Part shown: positions 53,921-62,066 of the stretch, piece by piece | Layout of the letters: each line of letters starts with the position of its first letter | How positions within the stretch are numbered: position 1 is the stretch's first letter | Assembly: GCF_001420695.1 (NCBI RefSeq) | Contig: NZ_LJJB01000013.1 | Span: 782,121 to 846,120 of the forward strand | Length of the DNA stretch: 64,000 nt | Direction: 5' to 3' | DNA from: Brevibacillus choshinensis | GTDB lineage: Bacteria; Bacillota; Bacilli; Brevibacillales; Brevibacillaceae | Translations under genes and position numbers: made by a program | The notes under the pieces: generated by a model | What the model was told of the DNA's origin: nothing | Database searches by the model: none | What the model saw: the letters and a program-made list of their open reading frames with translations, nothing else

Positions 53921-54472
53921 TTAGACTCGCTCGAGAGGACGATGTGGCTCCATTGGAAGCTCGACCTGGATCTGATCGCCCGGTCGTACTGTACCACCAG
54001 AGAGGACGATGCCCATCACTCCTGCTTTTCGTATGAGATTGCCGTGCTCGTCGTGATCGAGCAGAGAGTCCATCAAACCAGGCTGGAATCGGTTCAACTG
54101 TGGGCAGGGATTACGCAGTCCCGTTAACACTACTACAGCCGAGCCTCCAATGCGCAGGATGGCTCCTTTCGGTAGGGAGAGCAACGAAATGCCTCTCGTT
54201 GTTATATTTTCACCAATTTGACCGGGAGATACCTGAAAGCCTGAAGCTTGTAATTCCTCAAACAATTCAGAATGAATGAGGTGCACCTGGCACAGATTAG
54301 GTTGGGTGGGATCCTGCGCTACACGCGAACGATGCTTTACGGTCTCTCCTAAGTGTGCGTCTCCTTCGACTCCTAACCCAGTCAGTAGTTGAATGACGTC
54401 TACATTCACCTTACTGAACGTGTGTGTGCCACTTACGCTAACGGCTACTACTTCTCCTGTAGAATGAGACAT
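53921..54472 (-). CDS. MOSC domain protein
   Basis: The 183-residue MOSC domain (GLGVEGDAHLG, QVHLIHSELFEEL, PGQIGENITTRG, GLRNPCPQLNRF) resembles stand-alone MOSC proteins. The Cys in RNPCPQLNRF corresponds to the conserved Cys proposed to carry sulfur or ligate molybdenum cofactor. No molybdenum genes are nearby. ATG at 54472 is six bases after GGAGGTG. Confidence 0.83.
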   Translation of the reverse strand: MSHSTGEVVAVSVSGTHTFSKVNVDVIQLLTGLGVEGDAHLGETVKHRSRVAQDPTQPNLCQVHLIHSELFEELQASGFQVSPGQIGENITTRGISLLSLPKGAILRIGGSAVVVLTGLRNPCPQLNRFQPGLMDSLLDHDEHGNLIRKAGVMGIVLSGGTVRPGDQIQVELPMEPHRPLERV

Positions 54473-54566
54473 ACAAAACACCTCCTACTGCCATTGTACG
54501 TGAAAGATTCCACGATGGACGAGTATTCCTTTGTAAAAAATATGTGAAATGGGATAGGAGGTATCT

Positions 54567-54885
54567 GTGAAATTTCTAAAAAGAATTACCATCGCACTGT
54601 TCGTATCCTTATACCTGCTCATTTTCAATTCGCTCGAAAACAAGGATCAAGCTTTTACGGACAGTCTGTACCTTCATCAACCTATCGATGAACAGCAAAT
54701 CACCAGCATGTCCTCGTGGGTAAATGGCCGAGCTGTCGCAAGGAGGGGCGGTGCTTATTCACTATGCAGAGAAGAAAATCATCATCCAGCAAGGCCAGTA
54801 TTCTTATGTGTTGCTTGACGAAGCTCCTGAGCTCACACGGTTTTTTGAAAATCTAATCACAGAAAGCTCACCGACACTGCAATGA
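54567..54885 (+). pseudogene. Small secreted/membrane-anchored protein, frameshifted
   Basis: A GTG after ATAGGAGGTATCT opens a frame with a hydrophobic signal/anchor (ITIALFVSLYLLIF). Coding character shifts to another frame near 54720: the downstream frame from ATG 54724 reads AELSQGGAVLIHYAEKKIII and ends at 54885, whereas the first frame degenerates and stops at 54818. Removing one base in GTAAATGG joins them into about 105 residues. I do not recognise the family. Either real decay or a sequence error. Confidence 0.5.
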
Positions 54886-55808
54886 TAGCTCCATATAACG
54901 TCCCGATTCATGAATGAGCCAGTAGGGGGATCTCGGCCCGAAGATGTACAACTCATTTGCCGTGGCTAGCATCGAATCAACTCTCCGCCAGTCCCCCATC
55001 AGACGAGCGCATTCTCCCATTGCCATCCATGGGTACAAATCTCCTGTTTGGAACGTATTGAAGTGCGGAAAGGCTTGGGTAATCTTTTCATAAAGAATCA
55101 CGTCTTCATCCGAGCGTGTCATTTGGTAAAGGATAGGGAAGGCTTGTGAAGTGACATCAGGGTACCATTTTCGCCATCCGGGAAAGCTTCTGTCATAGAT
55201 CGCGTACGATTTACGGAATCCGCTGTACTGGAGTGAATCCCGGCACGACAGCGAGCAGCCCGGTTGCTGGCTTCTTCAGCTGATGAATCATCTCCTAGCA
55301 TTGAGAATACGTAGGCAGCATCCTCAAACCCTCTTGCTACCTCGCAATTATCCATCAAGTATTTCACCTGATACGATCGTTTCGCCCACGTCAGGCCATC
55401 CTTTTGTTGCAACCTTGCCACTGCTTGCAGGAGTACTACCAATTCGTCCTTGCGAGGCTCGATCCAGTCTGTTTCGCCGTTGGCTCGAATCATTTCAGCA
55501 AGAAGACTAAACAAAGTAGCATGGTAACTATCCTCACTGTCGGCTTTCCCCGTATCGACTTCTGTCGACGCATCTAATCGATAATCGTTGACATATCCGT
55601 CCTCATTGACGTGGTGCAAGTACCAATCGATATGACTTCGGACTGGCTCCCATACCATCAGCCGAACGAGTGAGATTAATGCCAGATTGGTAAAGTAGGG
55701 GTTGATCTGATCGTTTTGGGGAGCGAGACGAAAAGTACCACTGGGTAGCCAGCAGGAGAGCAGATATGTTTTCTGATTCTCCACCATCTCATCCATGGCA
55801 CTACCCAT
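54868..55808 (-). pseudogene. Six-hairpin (alpha/alpha toroid) glycosidase-like gene, frameshifted
   Basis: Two overlapping frames (55119-55808 and 54868-55122) together encode one protein of about 310 residues. The first part has repeated helix pairs, e.g. LLSCWLPSGTFRLAPQND, YFTNLALISLVRLM, DSYHATLFSLLAEM, as in glycosidase toroids. Sense then changes frame near 55240: the second frame reads YAIYDRSFPGWRKWYPDV and runs through to the end, while the first continues as nonsense. A single-base indel explains this. It lies directly downstream of the DUF2515 gene. Confidence 0.6.
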
Positions 55809-55824
55809 CCTTTCTCAATGGTTT

Positions 55825-56877
55825 CTATGTGATCGTCGTGACAAGTTTAACCCCATACTCCATCCATTGCAAAGCACGAACATAATCCTCGCTAGTAATC
55901 GCTGGCAAATCTGCAGGCAGATCAACTACATCTACCCATTTATGTTCTCGAAACCAGTCCACGCCATCCGCAGCTGTATGCGGTATATCTTCCCACGCGA
56001 CGCTCAGTGGAGGGCTATACAACTTCTTCTGTCCCGCTCTGACTTCTGTGCCATCCACTCGTAAATGATACTCACGCTCGTGAGACAGCTCGGGGAATCG
56101 TGGCGTAAAGAGCTGCGGCCAGTAGTCTGCTCGGGATCCTGAATGAGGAATCCGATACGCGAATAGGCGTATTTGTTCAAATCGGAGCGGGTCAGCATAC
56201 AGGAGCTGATACAGTGTTTTTCCCGTAGCAATGCGCTGATCAACTTCAGGAAAGTGCTGAACAACCATGCCAATGAGACTGAGTCGGCGGTCTGTCGGGT
56301 GTGCCTTATACGGAAAGAGGACCTGACTTATGGACAGTACCGATTGTGTAAAGTAGGCAAAAGTCGCAAAGACACGGTGCAGTGCAATGGGCTTATGTAT
56401 GACGCGTTGCTCGATGTATTGCTGTTCGTTGACGATCAAGGCATGGGTCAGTCGATGGGAATCGTTGGTCTGGAGAAAGTCACTCCAAAACGATTGCATG
56501 AAAACAGACACGCCAAGTGGAGCCAAAAGAGGGGTGAGATCGGTCCCTGTGCGCTTCATTTCAGCGTACAACAGCAGTTGAGGGTAGGCATCGTGGAAAA
56601 TGAGCCAGTTGCTTCTCTCTAAAAACCAAAAAAATGGCTGGATCGCTTGCTCGTCCATGAGCAGCGGAAGCCATTCCCCTTTTAAATCGGTCATACTCCA
56701 ACCACCATTGCGGGAGACCAAATGGGCGAGAAGTGCCCAGTGAATCTCCTCGTGCTGGCGATAAAATTTTAGATAGGCCTGAGTCCGTGTCACATTATTG
56801 CGGTTGGCGATTGCTGTTTCTTGACGAATGCTTGAAACGAGCTCCTGCTTGTCGATTCCGGCTAGTTGTTTTGTCAT
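55825..56877 (-). CDS. DUF2515 family protein (YppC-like)
   Basis: The 350-residue protein matches DUF2515: ETAIANRNNVTRTQAYLKFY, EIHWALLAHLVSRNGGWSMT and LKGEWLPLL. It has no signal peptide. B. subtilis YppC is uncharacterised. The frameshifted toroid gene follows with a 16-base gap, suggesting a transcript in common. GGAGCTTCTAC precedes the ATG. Confidence 0.8.
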   Translation of the reverse strand: MTKQLAGIDKQELVSSIRQETAIANRNNVTRTQAYLKFYRQHEEIHWALLAHLVSRNGGWSMTDLKGEWLPLLMDEQAIQPFFWFLERSNWLIFHDAYPQLLLYAEMKRTGTDLTPLLAPLGVSVFMQSFWSDFLQTNDSHRLTHALIVNEQQYIEQRVIHKPIALHRVFATFAYFTQSVLSISQVLFPYKAHPTDRRLSLIGMVVQHFPEVDQRIATGKTLYQLLYADPLRFEQIRLFAYRIPHSGSRADYWPQLFTPRFPELSHEREYHLRVDGTEVRAGQKKLYSPPLSVAWEDIPHTAADGVDWFREHKWVDVVDLPADLPAITSEDYVRALQWMEYGVKLVTTIT

Positions 56878-56956
56878 GTAGAAGCTCCTCAGCCTGGTGT
56901 TGTGAAGAAAATACAGGGTTGAAAAAAGCAGGTCTTAATGGCGACCCGCCAACCTT

Positions 56957-57097
56957 TTATCCAATCATTTCTAATACGAGGAGTCTGACCATCAGTTTCT
57001 CTTTGGCCTCTTCCCATGTATCTGCAAAAATGACAACATGCTCCGATTGGAATTCTGTTTCTGCCACAAAAATACCATCTTGTTCGTAAATGTTCAT
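56957..57097 (-). CDS. 46-residue acidic protein
   Basis: AAAGGA lies nine bases before an ATG that opens a 46-codon frame (begins NIYEQDGIFVAETEFQSEH, then VVIFADTWEEAKEKLMVRLL). A strand-helix pattern is likely. It is not assigned to any family I know. The DUF2515 gene lies 79 bases downstream on the same strand. Confidence 0.55.
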   Translation of the reverse strand: MNIYEQDGIFVAETEFQSEHVVIFADTWEEAKEKLMVRLLVLEMIG

Positions 57098-57201
57098 AGA
57101 AGATCGTCCTTTCCACTGCCTTTCAAGCATTGTATGCTATCATGAAAGGAATGATGCATACAAAAATAAGGGAAGCGCACTTGGAGAAAGGAAGTATCGA
57201 T

Positions 57202-57519
57202 ATGCAAGTAACACTGACTCAGGAAGCGACGGAGCGGATCAAGTCCGTTGAACAGCCAGGAAAAATCATTCGCATCAATGGCGAGCTCGTTGGTGGATGT
57301 GGAATGAATGTAGAGTACGCTTTGTGGTGGGATGATGCCAGCCCAGACGATCAAGTCATCGAAGTCGACTCTTTGACCCTCGTGATTGATCCGCAGACAA
57401 TCGAACATATTGACTCTGATAAATTAACGATTGATTTTCGCCAGCAGCAAGGCTTTCGACTCGTGACACCAGCCCAAATCTTGGCCTATGGTATTCACCT
57501 CAAGGACCGCTGGGGGTAA
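57202..57519 (+). CDS. HesB/IscA-like protein
   Basis: The 105-residue protein begins MQVTLTQEATERIKSV and has GKIIRINGELVGGCGMNVEYALWWDD, a HesB/IscA-type core with only one cysteine (Cys50 region) kept. A role in FeS assembly or a related function is possible. ATG at 57202 follows GAAAGGAAG; earlier in-frame codons from 57130 have no site. It converges on ytwI with a six-base gap. Confidence 0.68.
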   Translation: MQVTLTQEATERIKSVEQPGKIIRINGELVGGCGMNVEYALWWDDASPDDQVIEVDSLTLVIDPQTIEHIDSDKLTIDFRQQQGFRLVTPAQILAYGIHLKDRWG

Positions 57520-57525
57520 TAGGTG

Positions 57526-57975
57526 TTACTTTGGAACGAACTGTAGAATGAAGGCGAGAATACCTGCTGCAATGAGCGGCCCTACCGCTACACCACGGAA
57601 AAAGGTCACGCCGATGATCGTTCCGAGCAACAACCCAGTGACAACAATCGGGTTTTGCGACATGAGTGAAGTGCCTTTCCCGGCTAAATAAGCGACGAAG
57701 ATACCGATGAGCACCGCGAGAATAGATTGCCAGTTGGTAAAAAGCTGGTAGATGGAATCGGGTTTTATTTTTCCACTGGCAAGCGGGCTGAGGATGCCGA
57801 TGGTCAAAACGATAATCCCGACATGGAGTCCATACTGCTCCAAAAAGGGAAAGAGCCGTTCTAGCTGGAGCAGCCTTAACAACAGAAGAATTCCCACTGC
57901 AATTGAAACGGTAGCATTATTACCGATCACGCCGAGTGCCAATAATACCAATAAGGTAACATTGATCCAATCCAT
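57526..57975 (-). CDS. DUF441/UPF0756 membrane protein YtwI
   Basis: This 149-residue protein has four to five hydrophobic helices and the DUF441 features GVIGNNATVSIAVGILLLLR, GIIVLTIGILSPLASGKI and QNPIVVTGLLLGTIIGVTF. Function is unknown. It stands alone and converges with the HesB-like gene. Confidence 0.82.
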   Translation of the reverse strand: MDWINVTLLVLLALGVIGNNATVSIAVGILLLLRLLQLERLFPFLEQYGLHVGIIVLTIGILSPLASGKIKPDSIYQLFTNWQSILAVLIGIFVAYLAGKGTSLMSQNPIVVTGLLLGTIIGVTFFRGVAVGPLIAAGILAFILQFVPK

Positions 57976-58040
57976 ATATCCAAATGCTCGCTTTCGTTTT
58001 TTTTAGTATATCCATTACGCATCCGCCTCGTGCGGACATA

Positions 58041-58086
58041 GAAAAGGGACAGGTGAACATTCATCCCCCGTCCCTTTTGTTTTTGT
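58041..58086. terminator. Terminator of the yfhH-like gene
   Basis: AAAAGGGAC pairs with GTCCCTTTT; on the minus strand the hairpin ends in CTTTTC, directly past the DUF1811 gene stop. Confidence 0.7.
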
Positions 58087-58095
58087 GTTTTTGAA

Positions 58096-58407
58096 TTAAC
58101 CGTACCAGTCTTCCAGCATGCCGATAGGAAAACCAGTCTGTTCATCTGAATGGGGAAAACGCCCCCAGGCAAAAACGCCGTTAAAATAGTCGATCGTAAA
58201 AGGTTGATCATGTTCAGGCACACTGTATTTACCACCGATGCGGAACTCGTCCGTTCCGAGGTAATACGATTTAGCCATAAAGTATTTTTGTTGGATGATG
58301 CCAAATTGTGAATCGTCTCCTGCTTTCTTTTTTTCCTCTGCTTGCGTACGGAGACGTTCCATCTCTTCCTGTAACTCTGCTAGCGTCATTTGACTGTACA
58401 ATCGCAC
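58096..58407 (-). CDS. DUF1811 family protein (YfhH-like)
   Basis: The 103-residue protein begins with RLYSQMTLAELQEEMERL and ends FTIDYFNGVFAWGRF ... PIGMLEDW, closely following B. subtilis YfhH (RYSQMTPHEL, FKIDYMNGVFAWG). GTG at 58407 is seven bases after GGGAGGC. Function unknown; it is divergent from the SDR gene. Confidence 0.82.
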   Translation of the reverse strand: MRLYSQMTLAELQEEMERLRTQAEEKKKAGDDSQFGIIQQKYFMAKSYYLGTDEFRIGGKYSVPEHDQPFTIDYFNGVFAWGRFPHSDEQTGFPIGMLEDWYG

Positions 58408-58510
58408 GAAAAATGCCTCCCTTCCTGACAGGTATATTGTAGCAAAAGACAAGGGAATTGGCGATGGATGGAGAATTTCCTAGGGGACCAAAGAAAGGGG
58501 AGATCCGAGT

Positions 58511-59275
58511 ATGACACGTTTTGATTTGACTGGAAGGACCGCTATCGTAACAGGAGCGGGTAGAGGCATCGGAAAAGCTTTGGCTTTGGGTCTTGCAGAA
58601 GCGGGGGCACAGGTCGCTGTCGTAGCTCGTACAGAGGCTGATCTGCTTGAGATCGTCCAAGAGATCGAGGAGAAAGGTGGCAAAGCACACCTGATCACTG
58701 CCGATCTGACAGAAGCGGGTGCTGCCGAGAGTGTTGTGGCACAGACGATCGAGGCATTGGGAGGTCTCCACATTCTAGTGAACAACGCCGGAATGAATCT
58801 ACGGAAAAAGGCAAATGAGGTGACGGAGGAGGACTGGGACCGCGTCGTGGACCTCAATTTGAAAGCATCGTTTTTCATGTGTCAGGCTGCAGGAAAGATC
58901 ATGTGCGAACAAAACTACGGTCGTATCGTCAACATTGCTTCGGTAGCAGGCTTGGTGGCCATGCGAACAGGGGTGGCATACGGTTCTAGCAAGGCAGGTT
59001 TGATACAGATGACACGTGTGCTGGCACTCGAATGGAGCAAATTCGGGGTCAACATCAATGCAATCGCGCCGTGGTATTTCCGCACGCCTCTGACAGAAGC
59101 GTTGTTGAATGATGAAGCCTATCTGCAGGAAATTTTGCAGCGAACTCCGAGTGGCCGAATTGGAGATGTGGAGGATTTGGTTGGACCAGCCATTTTCTTA
59201 TCATCGGATGCAGCAGCGTACATAACGGGCCAAACAATCCCGGTTGATGGTGGAATGTCTATATTTGGGTTTTAA
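58511..59275 (+). CDS. Short-chain dehydrogenase/reductase
   Basis: The 254-residue classical SDR has the cofactor loop TGAGRGIG (14-21), NNAG (91-94) and catalytic Ser144, Tyr157 and Lys161, ending in GQTIPVDGGMSIFGF. It looks like the gluconate 5-dehydrogenase/3-oxoacyl reductase-like group. Arg at position 18 and the following Arg40 favour NADP(H). The substrate is not predicted. GGGGAGATCCGAGT precedes the ATG. Confidence 0.85.
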   Translation: MTRFDLTGRTAIVTGAGRGIGKALALGLAEAGAQVAVVARTEADLLEIVQEIEEKGGKAHLITADLTEAGAAESVVAQTIEALGGLHILVNNAGMNLRKKANEVTEEDWDRVVDLNLKASFFMCQAAGKIMCEQNYGRIVNIASVAGLVAMRTGVAYGSSKAGLIQMTRVLALEWSKFGVNINAIAPWYFRTPLTEALLNDEAYLQEILQRTPSGRIGDVEDLVGPAIFLSSDAAAYITGQTIPVDGGMSIFGF

Positions 59276-59657
59276 CATCGAGAGATGACTCACATGATAA
59301 TACACTGCTGATCCCGACCGCTTATATGCAAAAAAATCTTACATAAATAGAATCAAATAAAAAAGAGGCACTCCCTAGAGGGAATGCCTAAGTATTGGGG
59401 GCGATTGAGAAAAATACCGATCGGCTCGAAAGATATGTTTTGCTCTCACCCAAAACATATCGGGAACCAACTATATACTGGCACACACAGCAGGTGTGCG
59501 CGGAAAAGTCATTCTAAGAAGAATATCGGGCTTTTTCTCAATGCGTTGAAAAAGTGCTTACGATTACAAAATAGCAAGCAAAAGTAAAATGCAGATTAAA
59601 TAAAAATAAAGTATTATTAAATTTTTCTGCATCTATTTTTCAACGAGTAGATATTTT
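59276..59657. other. AT-rich intergenic region with hairpins
   Basis: This 380-base gap has lower GC than its neighbours. It contains the terminator of the leftward hydrolase gene and a second inverted repeat, GATATGTTTTG/CAAAACATATC (59432-59461). A 67-codon frame (59384-59587) lacks a good ribosome site and looks non-coding. Confidence 0.5.
59358..59391 (-). terminator. Terminator of the SleB/CwlJ-like gene
   Basis: On the minus strand AGGCATTCCC pairs with GGGAGTGCCT and is followed by CTTTTTTATTTG. Confidence 0.8.
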
Positions 59658-60290
59658 TTATTTTGCAAACGTATGATTGCCGATGACGACCGTTTGTGGT
59701 CTGGAAAAAATCCAATCGGATGTAGCTGTATTTGGATTAAAGAAGTAGAGGGAACCATTTGTTGGATCCATTCCATTTACAGCGTCCTGCACAGCTCGGC
59801 GAGTGCTTTCATTGGACTTGTGAGAAAGATTGCCGTCTTGTACCGGCGAAAATGCATTGGGAGCAAAAATGACGTCCCGAACTGTCTTAGGAAATTGAGA
59901 TGACGCTACCCGATTCAAAACGACAGCAGCAATTGCCACTTGTCCCTCATACGGTTCACCACGGCCTTCCGCATAAACTAGCCGGGCGAGCAGTTCCATA
60001 TCCCGCTCAGATACTTTGACTTTACCATTACGTATCACTCGTGGCCGTTGGTCTCGGCTGGCCGAGACACTTTGGCGCTTCACAGTTGAGTCTGGAATAT
60101 TCGGTTTCGCTTTTGTTGTTTCCACTTTCGCAACACTTATAGGGGCGGCATAAGATTTTTCTGCGGGAGCAGGTGTTGCTTCCTTCGGATGAGGTGCTGA
60201 TGCGCTTGTCGGGGTGACAAAGAGGCATAAAAGCATCAAGCCAAAACTATTTGTCCAGAAGAAAAAGCGCATTCGCGCTTCGCGTGTCAT
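59658..60290 (-). CDS. Cell wall hydrolase, SleB/CwlJ type
   Basis: The protein of about 210 residues has an N-terminal signal/anchor (FFFWTNSFGLMLLCLF), a Pro/Ala/Lys-rich linker and a C-terminal hydrolase_2 domain: MELLARLVYAEGRGEPYEGQ carries the catalytic Glu of the SleB/CwlJ transglycosylases, followed by VAIAAVVLNRV and the end GNHTFAK. It could cleave spore cortex or vegetative wall. The start is after AAAAGGAGTGG, either ATG at 60290 or TTG one codon earlier. Confidence 0.85.
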   Translation of the reverse strand: MTREARMRFFFWTNSFGLMLLCLFVTPTSASAPHPKEATPAPAEKSYAAPISVAKVETTKAKPNIPDSTVKRQSVSASRDQRPRVIRNGKVKVSERDMELLARLVYAEGRGEPYEGQVAIAAVVLNRVASSQFPKTVRDVIFAPNAFSPVQDGNLSHKSNESTRRAVQDAVNGMDPTNGSLYFFNPNTATSDWIFSRPQTVVIGNHTFAK

Positions 60291-60493
60291 CAAGATGGGA
60301 ACCACTCCTTTTCGCTTTTTGCTTTGATTGCGGAAGCGAATCGGGTCATTTGCAAGTCTATCGGCATTGTCGGAATGGTTCAAGAGGGAAATGGTTCCAT
60401 GGAACTATTCGGTTGATTTGCAAGATATTTTTGGACTATTTTCACAACGCTCCATCGAGCTTCGCTGCTGAGAAAACAAGGTCCATGAGAATA

Positions 60494-60540
60494 TAAAAAC
60501 AAGCCAGTCGAACACGAATGGAAGTGTTTGACTGGCTCGT
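60494..60540 (-). terminator. Terminator of the MFS exporter gene
   Basis: On the minus strand GCCAGTCAAACAC pairs with GTGTTCGACTGGC and is followed by TTGTTTTTATA. Confidence 0.82.
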
Positions 60541-60557
60541 CAATTCCGTGTGTCACA

Positions 60558-61823
60558 TTAAGAAGTTTGGTTAGTACTTACTTGTTTATCTTCTGCCGTA
60601 GCTGCCAATGAACCTACCTGCCTCATCAGAACTGGCATCGAAACGACGATCCCTAGCGTCGCTATTGTCAAAAGACTAGCTACGATGAGGAATCCTACAG
60701 TTGCCCCCGTCGAGTCAAGCATGAAAGTGAACAGAGCGAGCATCAATAATCGGATCAGCGTCCCGACTGATCGAAAAAAGCTCATGACTCTCCCCATAAA
60801 GCGGTTTGGCAGCAAATCCATGTAAAGGGTCTGTCGGGTAAGCCGAGTGGAGACGTTGCACCAACCGATAAAAGTAGATAGCAACACAAAAATCCAGCCT
60901 TGCGGAAGAGCGACCGTCAGTACGAGAACAACCGCCATTAGTAAGTAATTAAACACCATGTGAAAAAATGAACCAACTTTTTGGCTGATCCATGTAAATA
61001 AAAAACCAGCTACGACAGCACCGATTGAATAGGTAACTTCACCAAGTGAATATATCTTTACATCTTCTCCCAAAGATTGACTAACAAAGATCGGATTTAG
61101 CAGATTTACTAGCATAACCGCGATAAATGGGATGAGAGCAGCAACCCCGAAAATCAAAAAACCACGTCTTTCCCGGATGTAGACCCAGCTTTGATAAAAT
61201 TGTTCCATCCAAGAAATTCGAGGGGATGCTTCCACTTGCTTTTTGAGAGTAAAAACATAGTCCAATTTTGTTAACAAGAGAAAGGCGATAAAATACGTCA
61301 GTGCGTTGAATAGGAGAACTACATGAAGTCCGAATGGCCCCAAAAGGTATCCAGCAAATGCTCCCGCTAAAACCAGCGCAGTTTGATTCTCAATTTCCAG
61401 CAAAGAATTGATCGCTTTGTAATGCTTTTGGTCAAATGTTTCTTGCACGAAGGCAGCCTGTGTTGGTTCGTGAAGCTGAAACATAAATGTTGCCGACAAA
61501 TAAATGAGTATGAGCATCCACTCCTGGTAGTCACCCCAAAAGCCCCAAGCGGCTAATAAGGCTAGAACAGTAAAGCCTCCCAGCTGTTCTATCTGTAATA
61601 TGGTCTTGCGGGAATAGCGGTCGATGAATGTACCAGTATAGGGTCCGATGAGCAGCGTCAGAATCGAGGAGATCAGCATCGTGGATCCGAGCAAGCTGGC
61701 GGAACCAGTCGATTCCACTAAACACCACGAAATACCGATCATCGTCATGCCTTGACCAAATCCAGAAAACAAATTCGAAAAAAACAGTTTGCAAAAATTG
61801 TGATCCCGAAAAACCTCTTTCAC
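60558..61823 (-). CDS. MFS exporter (MFS_3/EntS-like)
   Basis: The protein of about 421 residues has 12 hydrophobic helices with the N-terminal NLFSGFGQGMTMIGISWCLV, the loop GTFIDRYSRKTIL and FQLHEPTQAAFVQE, a pattern of the EntS/macrolide-exporter-like MFS branch. GTG at 61823 is eight bases after GAGGGAG and is preferred over ATG at 61844 or 61874, since the latter lies in the attenuator T run. The leader contains a terminator with an embedded short reading frame, which points to inducible expression. The substrate is unknown. Confidence 0.82.
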   Translation of the reverse strand: MKEVFRDHNFCKLFFSNLFSGFGQGMTMIGISWCLVESTGSASLLGSTMLISSILTLLIGPYTGTFIDRYSRKTILQIEQLGGFTVLALLAAWGFWGDYQEWMLILIYLSATFMFQLHEPTQAAFVQETFDQKHYKAINSLLEIENQTALVLAGAFAGYLLGPFGLHVVLLFNALTYFIAFLLLTKLDYVFTLKKQVEASPRISWMEQFYQSWVYIRERRGFLIFGVAALIPFIAVMLVNLLNPIFVSQSLGEDVKIYSLGEVTYSIGAVVAGFLFTWISQKVGSFFHMVFNYLLMAVVLVLTVALPQGWIFVLLSTFIGWCNVSTRLTRQTLYMDLLPNRFMGRVMSFFRSVGTLIRLLMLALFTFMLDSTGATVGFLIVASLLTIATLGIVVSMPVLMRQVGSLAATAEDKQVSTNQTS

Positions 61824-61862
61824 TTTTGTCACTCCCTCAATCATTTTAGAGCGAATGAGCCC

Positions 61863-61925
61863 TAAAAAAAGCATAAAGGAGCCTGATCATAGTGGAGGTG
61901 TAACACCATCCATGATCAGGCTCCT
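61863..61925 (-). terminator. Leader attenuator of the MFS exporter
   Basis: Arms 61912-61925 and 61877-61890 form a perfect 14-bp stem (AGGAGCCTGATCAT/ATGATCAGGCTCCT). The 21-base apical part is itself partly paired (GGTG/CACC). On the minus strand it is followed by TTATGCTTTTTTT. The upstream cyclophilin gene has its own terminator at 62022-62056, so this hairpin most likely controls the downstream exporter. Confidence 0.78.
61887..61913 (-). CDS. Putative leader peptide MDGVTPPL in the attenuator
   Basis: On the minus strand AGGAG (61921-61925) lies seven bases before ATG at 61913; eight codons encode MDGVTPPL and TGA is at 61887-61889. The ribosome site lies in the first arm of the terminator and the stop in the second, so a ribosome on this frame would prevent the hairpin. 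The adjacent Pro-Pro could promote pausing. This is read from sequence only; translation is unproven. Confidence 0.55.
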   Translation of the reverse strand: MDGVTPPL

Positions 61926-61952
61926 ATTTTATCCGTGCGCACGAAATTTTAT

Positions 61953-61982
61953 ATCTTAGATCTTATCAGTTTTTTCTTGCAA
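61953..61982 (-). promoter_or_regulatory. Candidate promoter of the MFS exporter leader
   Basis: On the minus strand TTGCAA (61982-61977) and TAAGAT (61958-61953) are 18 bases apart. A perfect 10-base palindrome CGTGCGCACG (61934-61943) lies near the predicted start and could be an operator. Confidence 0.4.
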
Positions 61983-62021
61983 AAGCAATATCTAGCAATC
62001 GAAATCTGGATTCATTAGATG

Positions 62022-62056
62022 AAAAACACCACTGCAAAAAAAGCAGTGGTGTTGCA
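62022..62056 (-). terminator. Terminator of the cyclophilin gene
   Basis: AACACCACTGC pairs with GCAGTGGTGTT around a seven-base loop; on the minus strand TTTTC follows. Confidence 0.88.
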
Positions 62057-62066
62057 CATAAATCGC

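Noticed and set aside
59384-59587. 67-codon frame in the AT-rich gap
   Set aside because: It begins in the terminator of the neighbouring gene, lacks a ribosome site and has no recognisable features; the inverted repeat there is not flanked by target duplications or a transposase.
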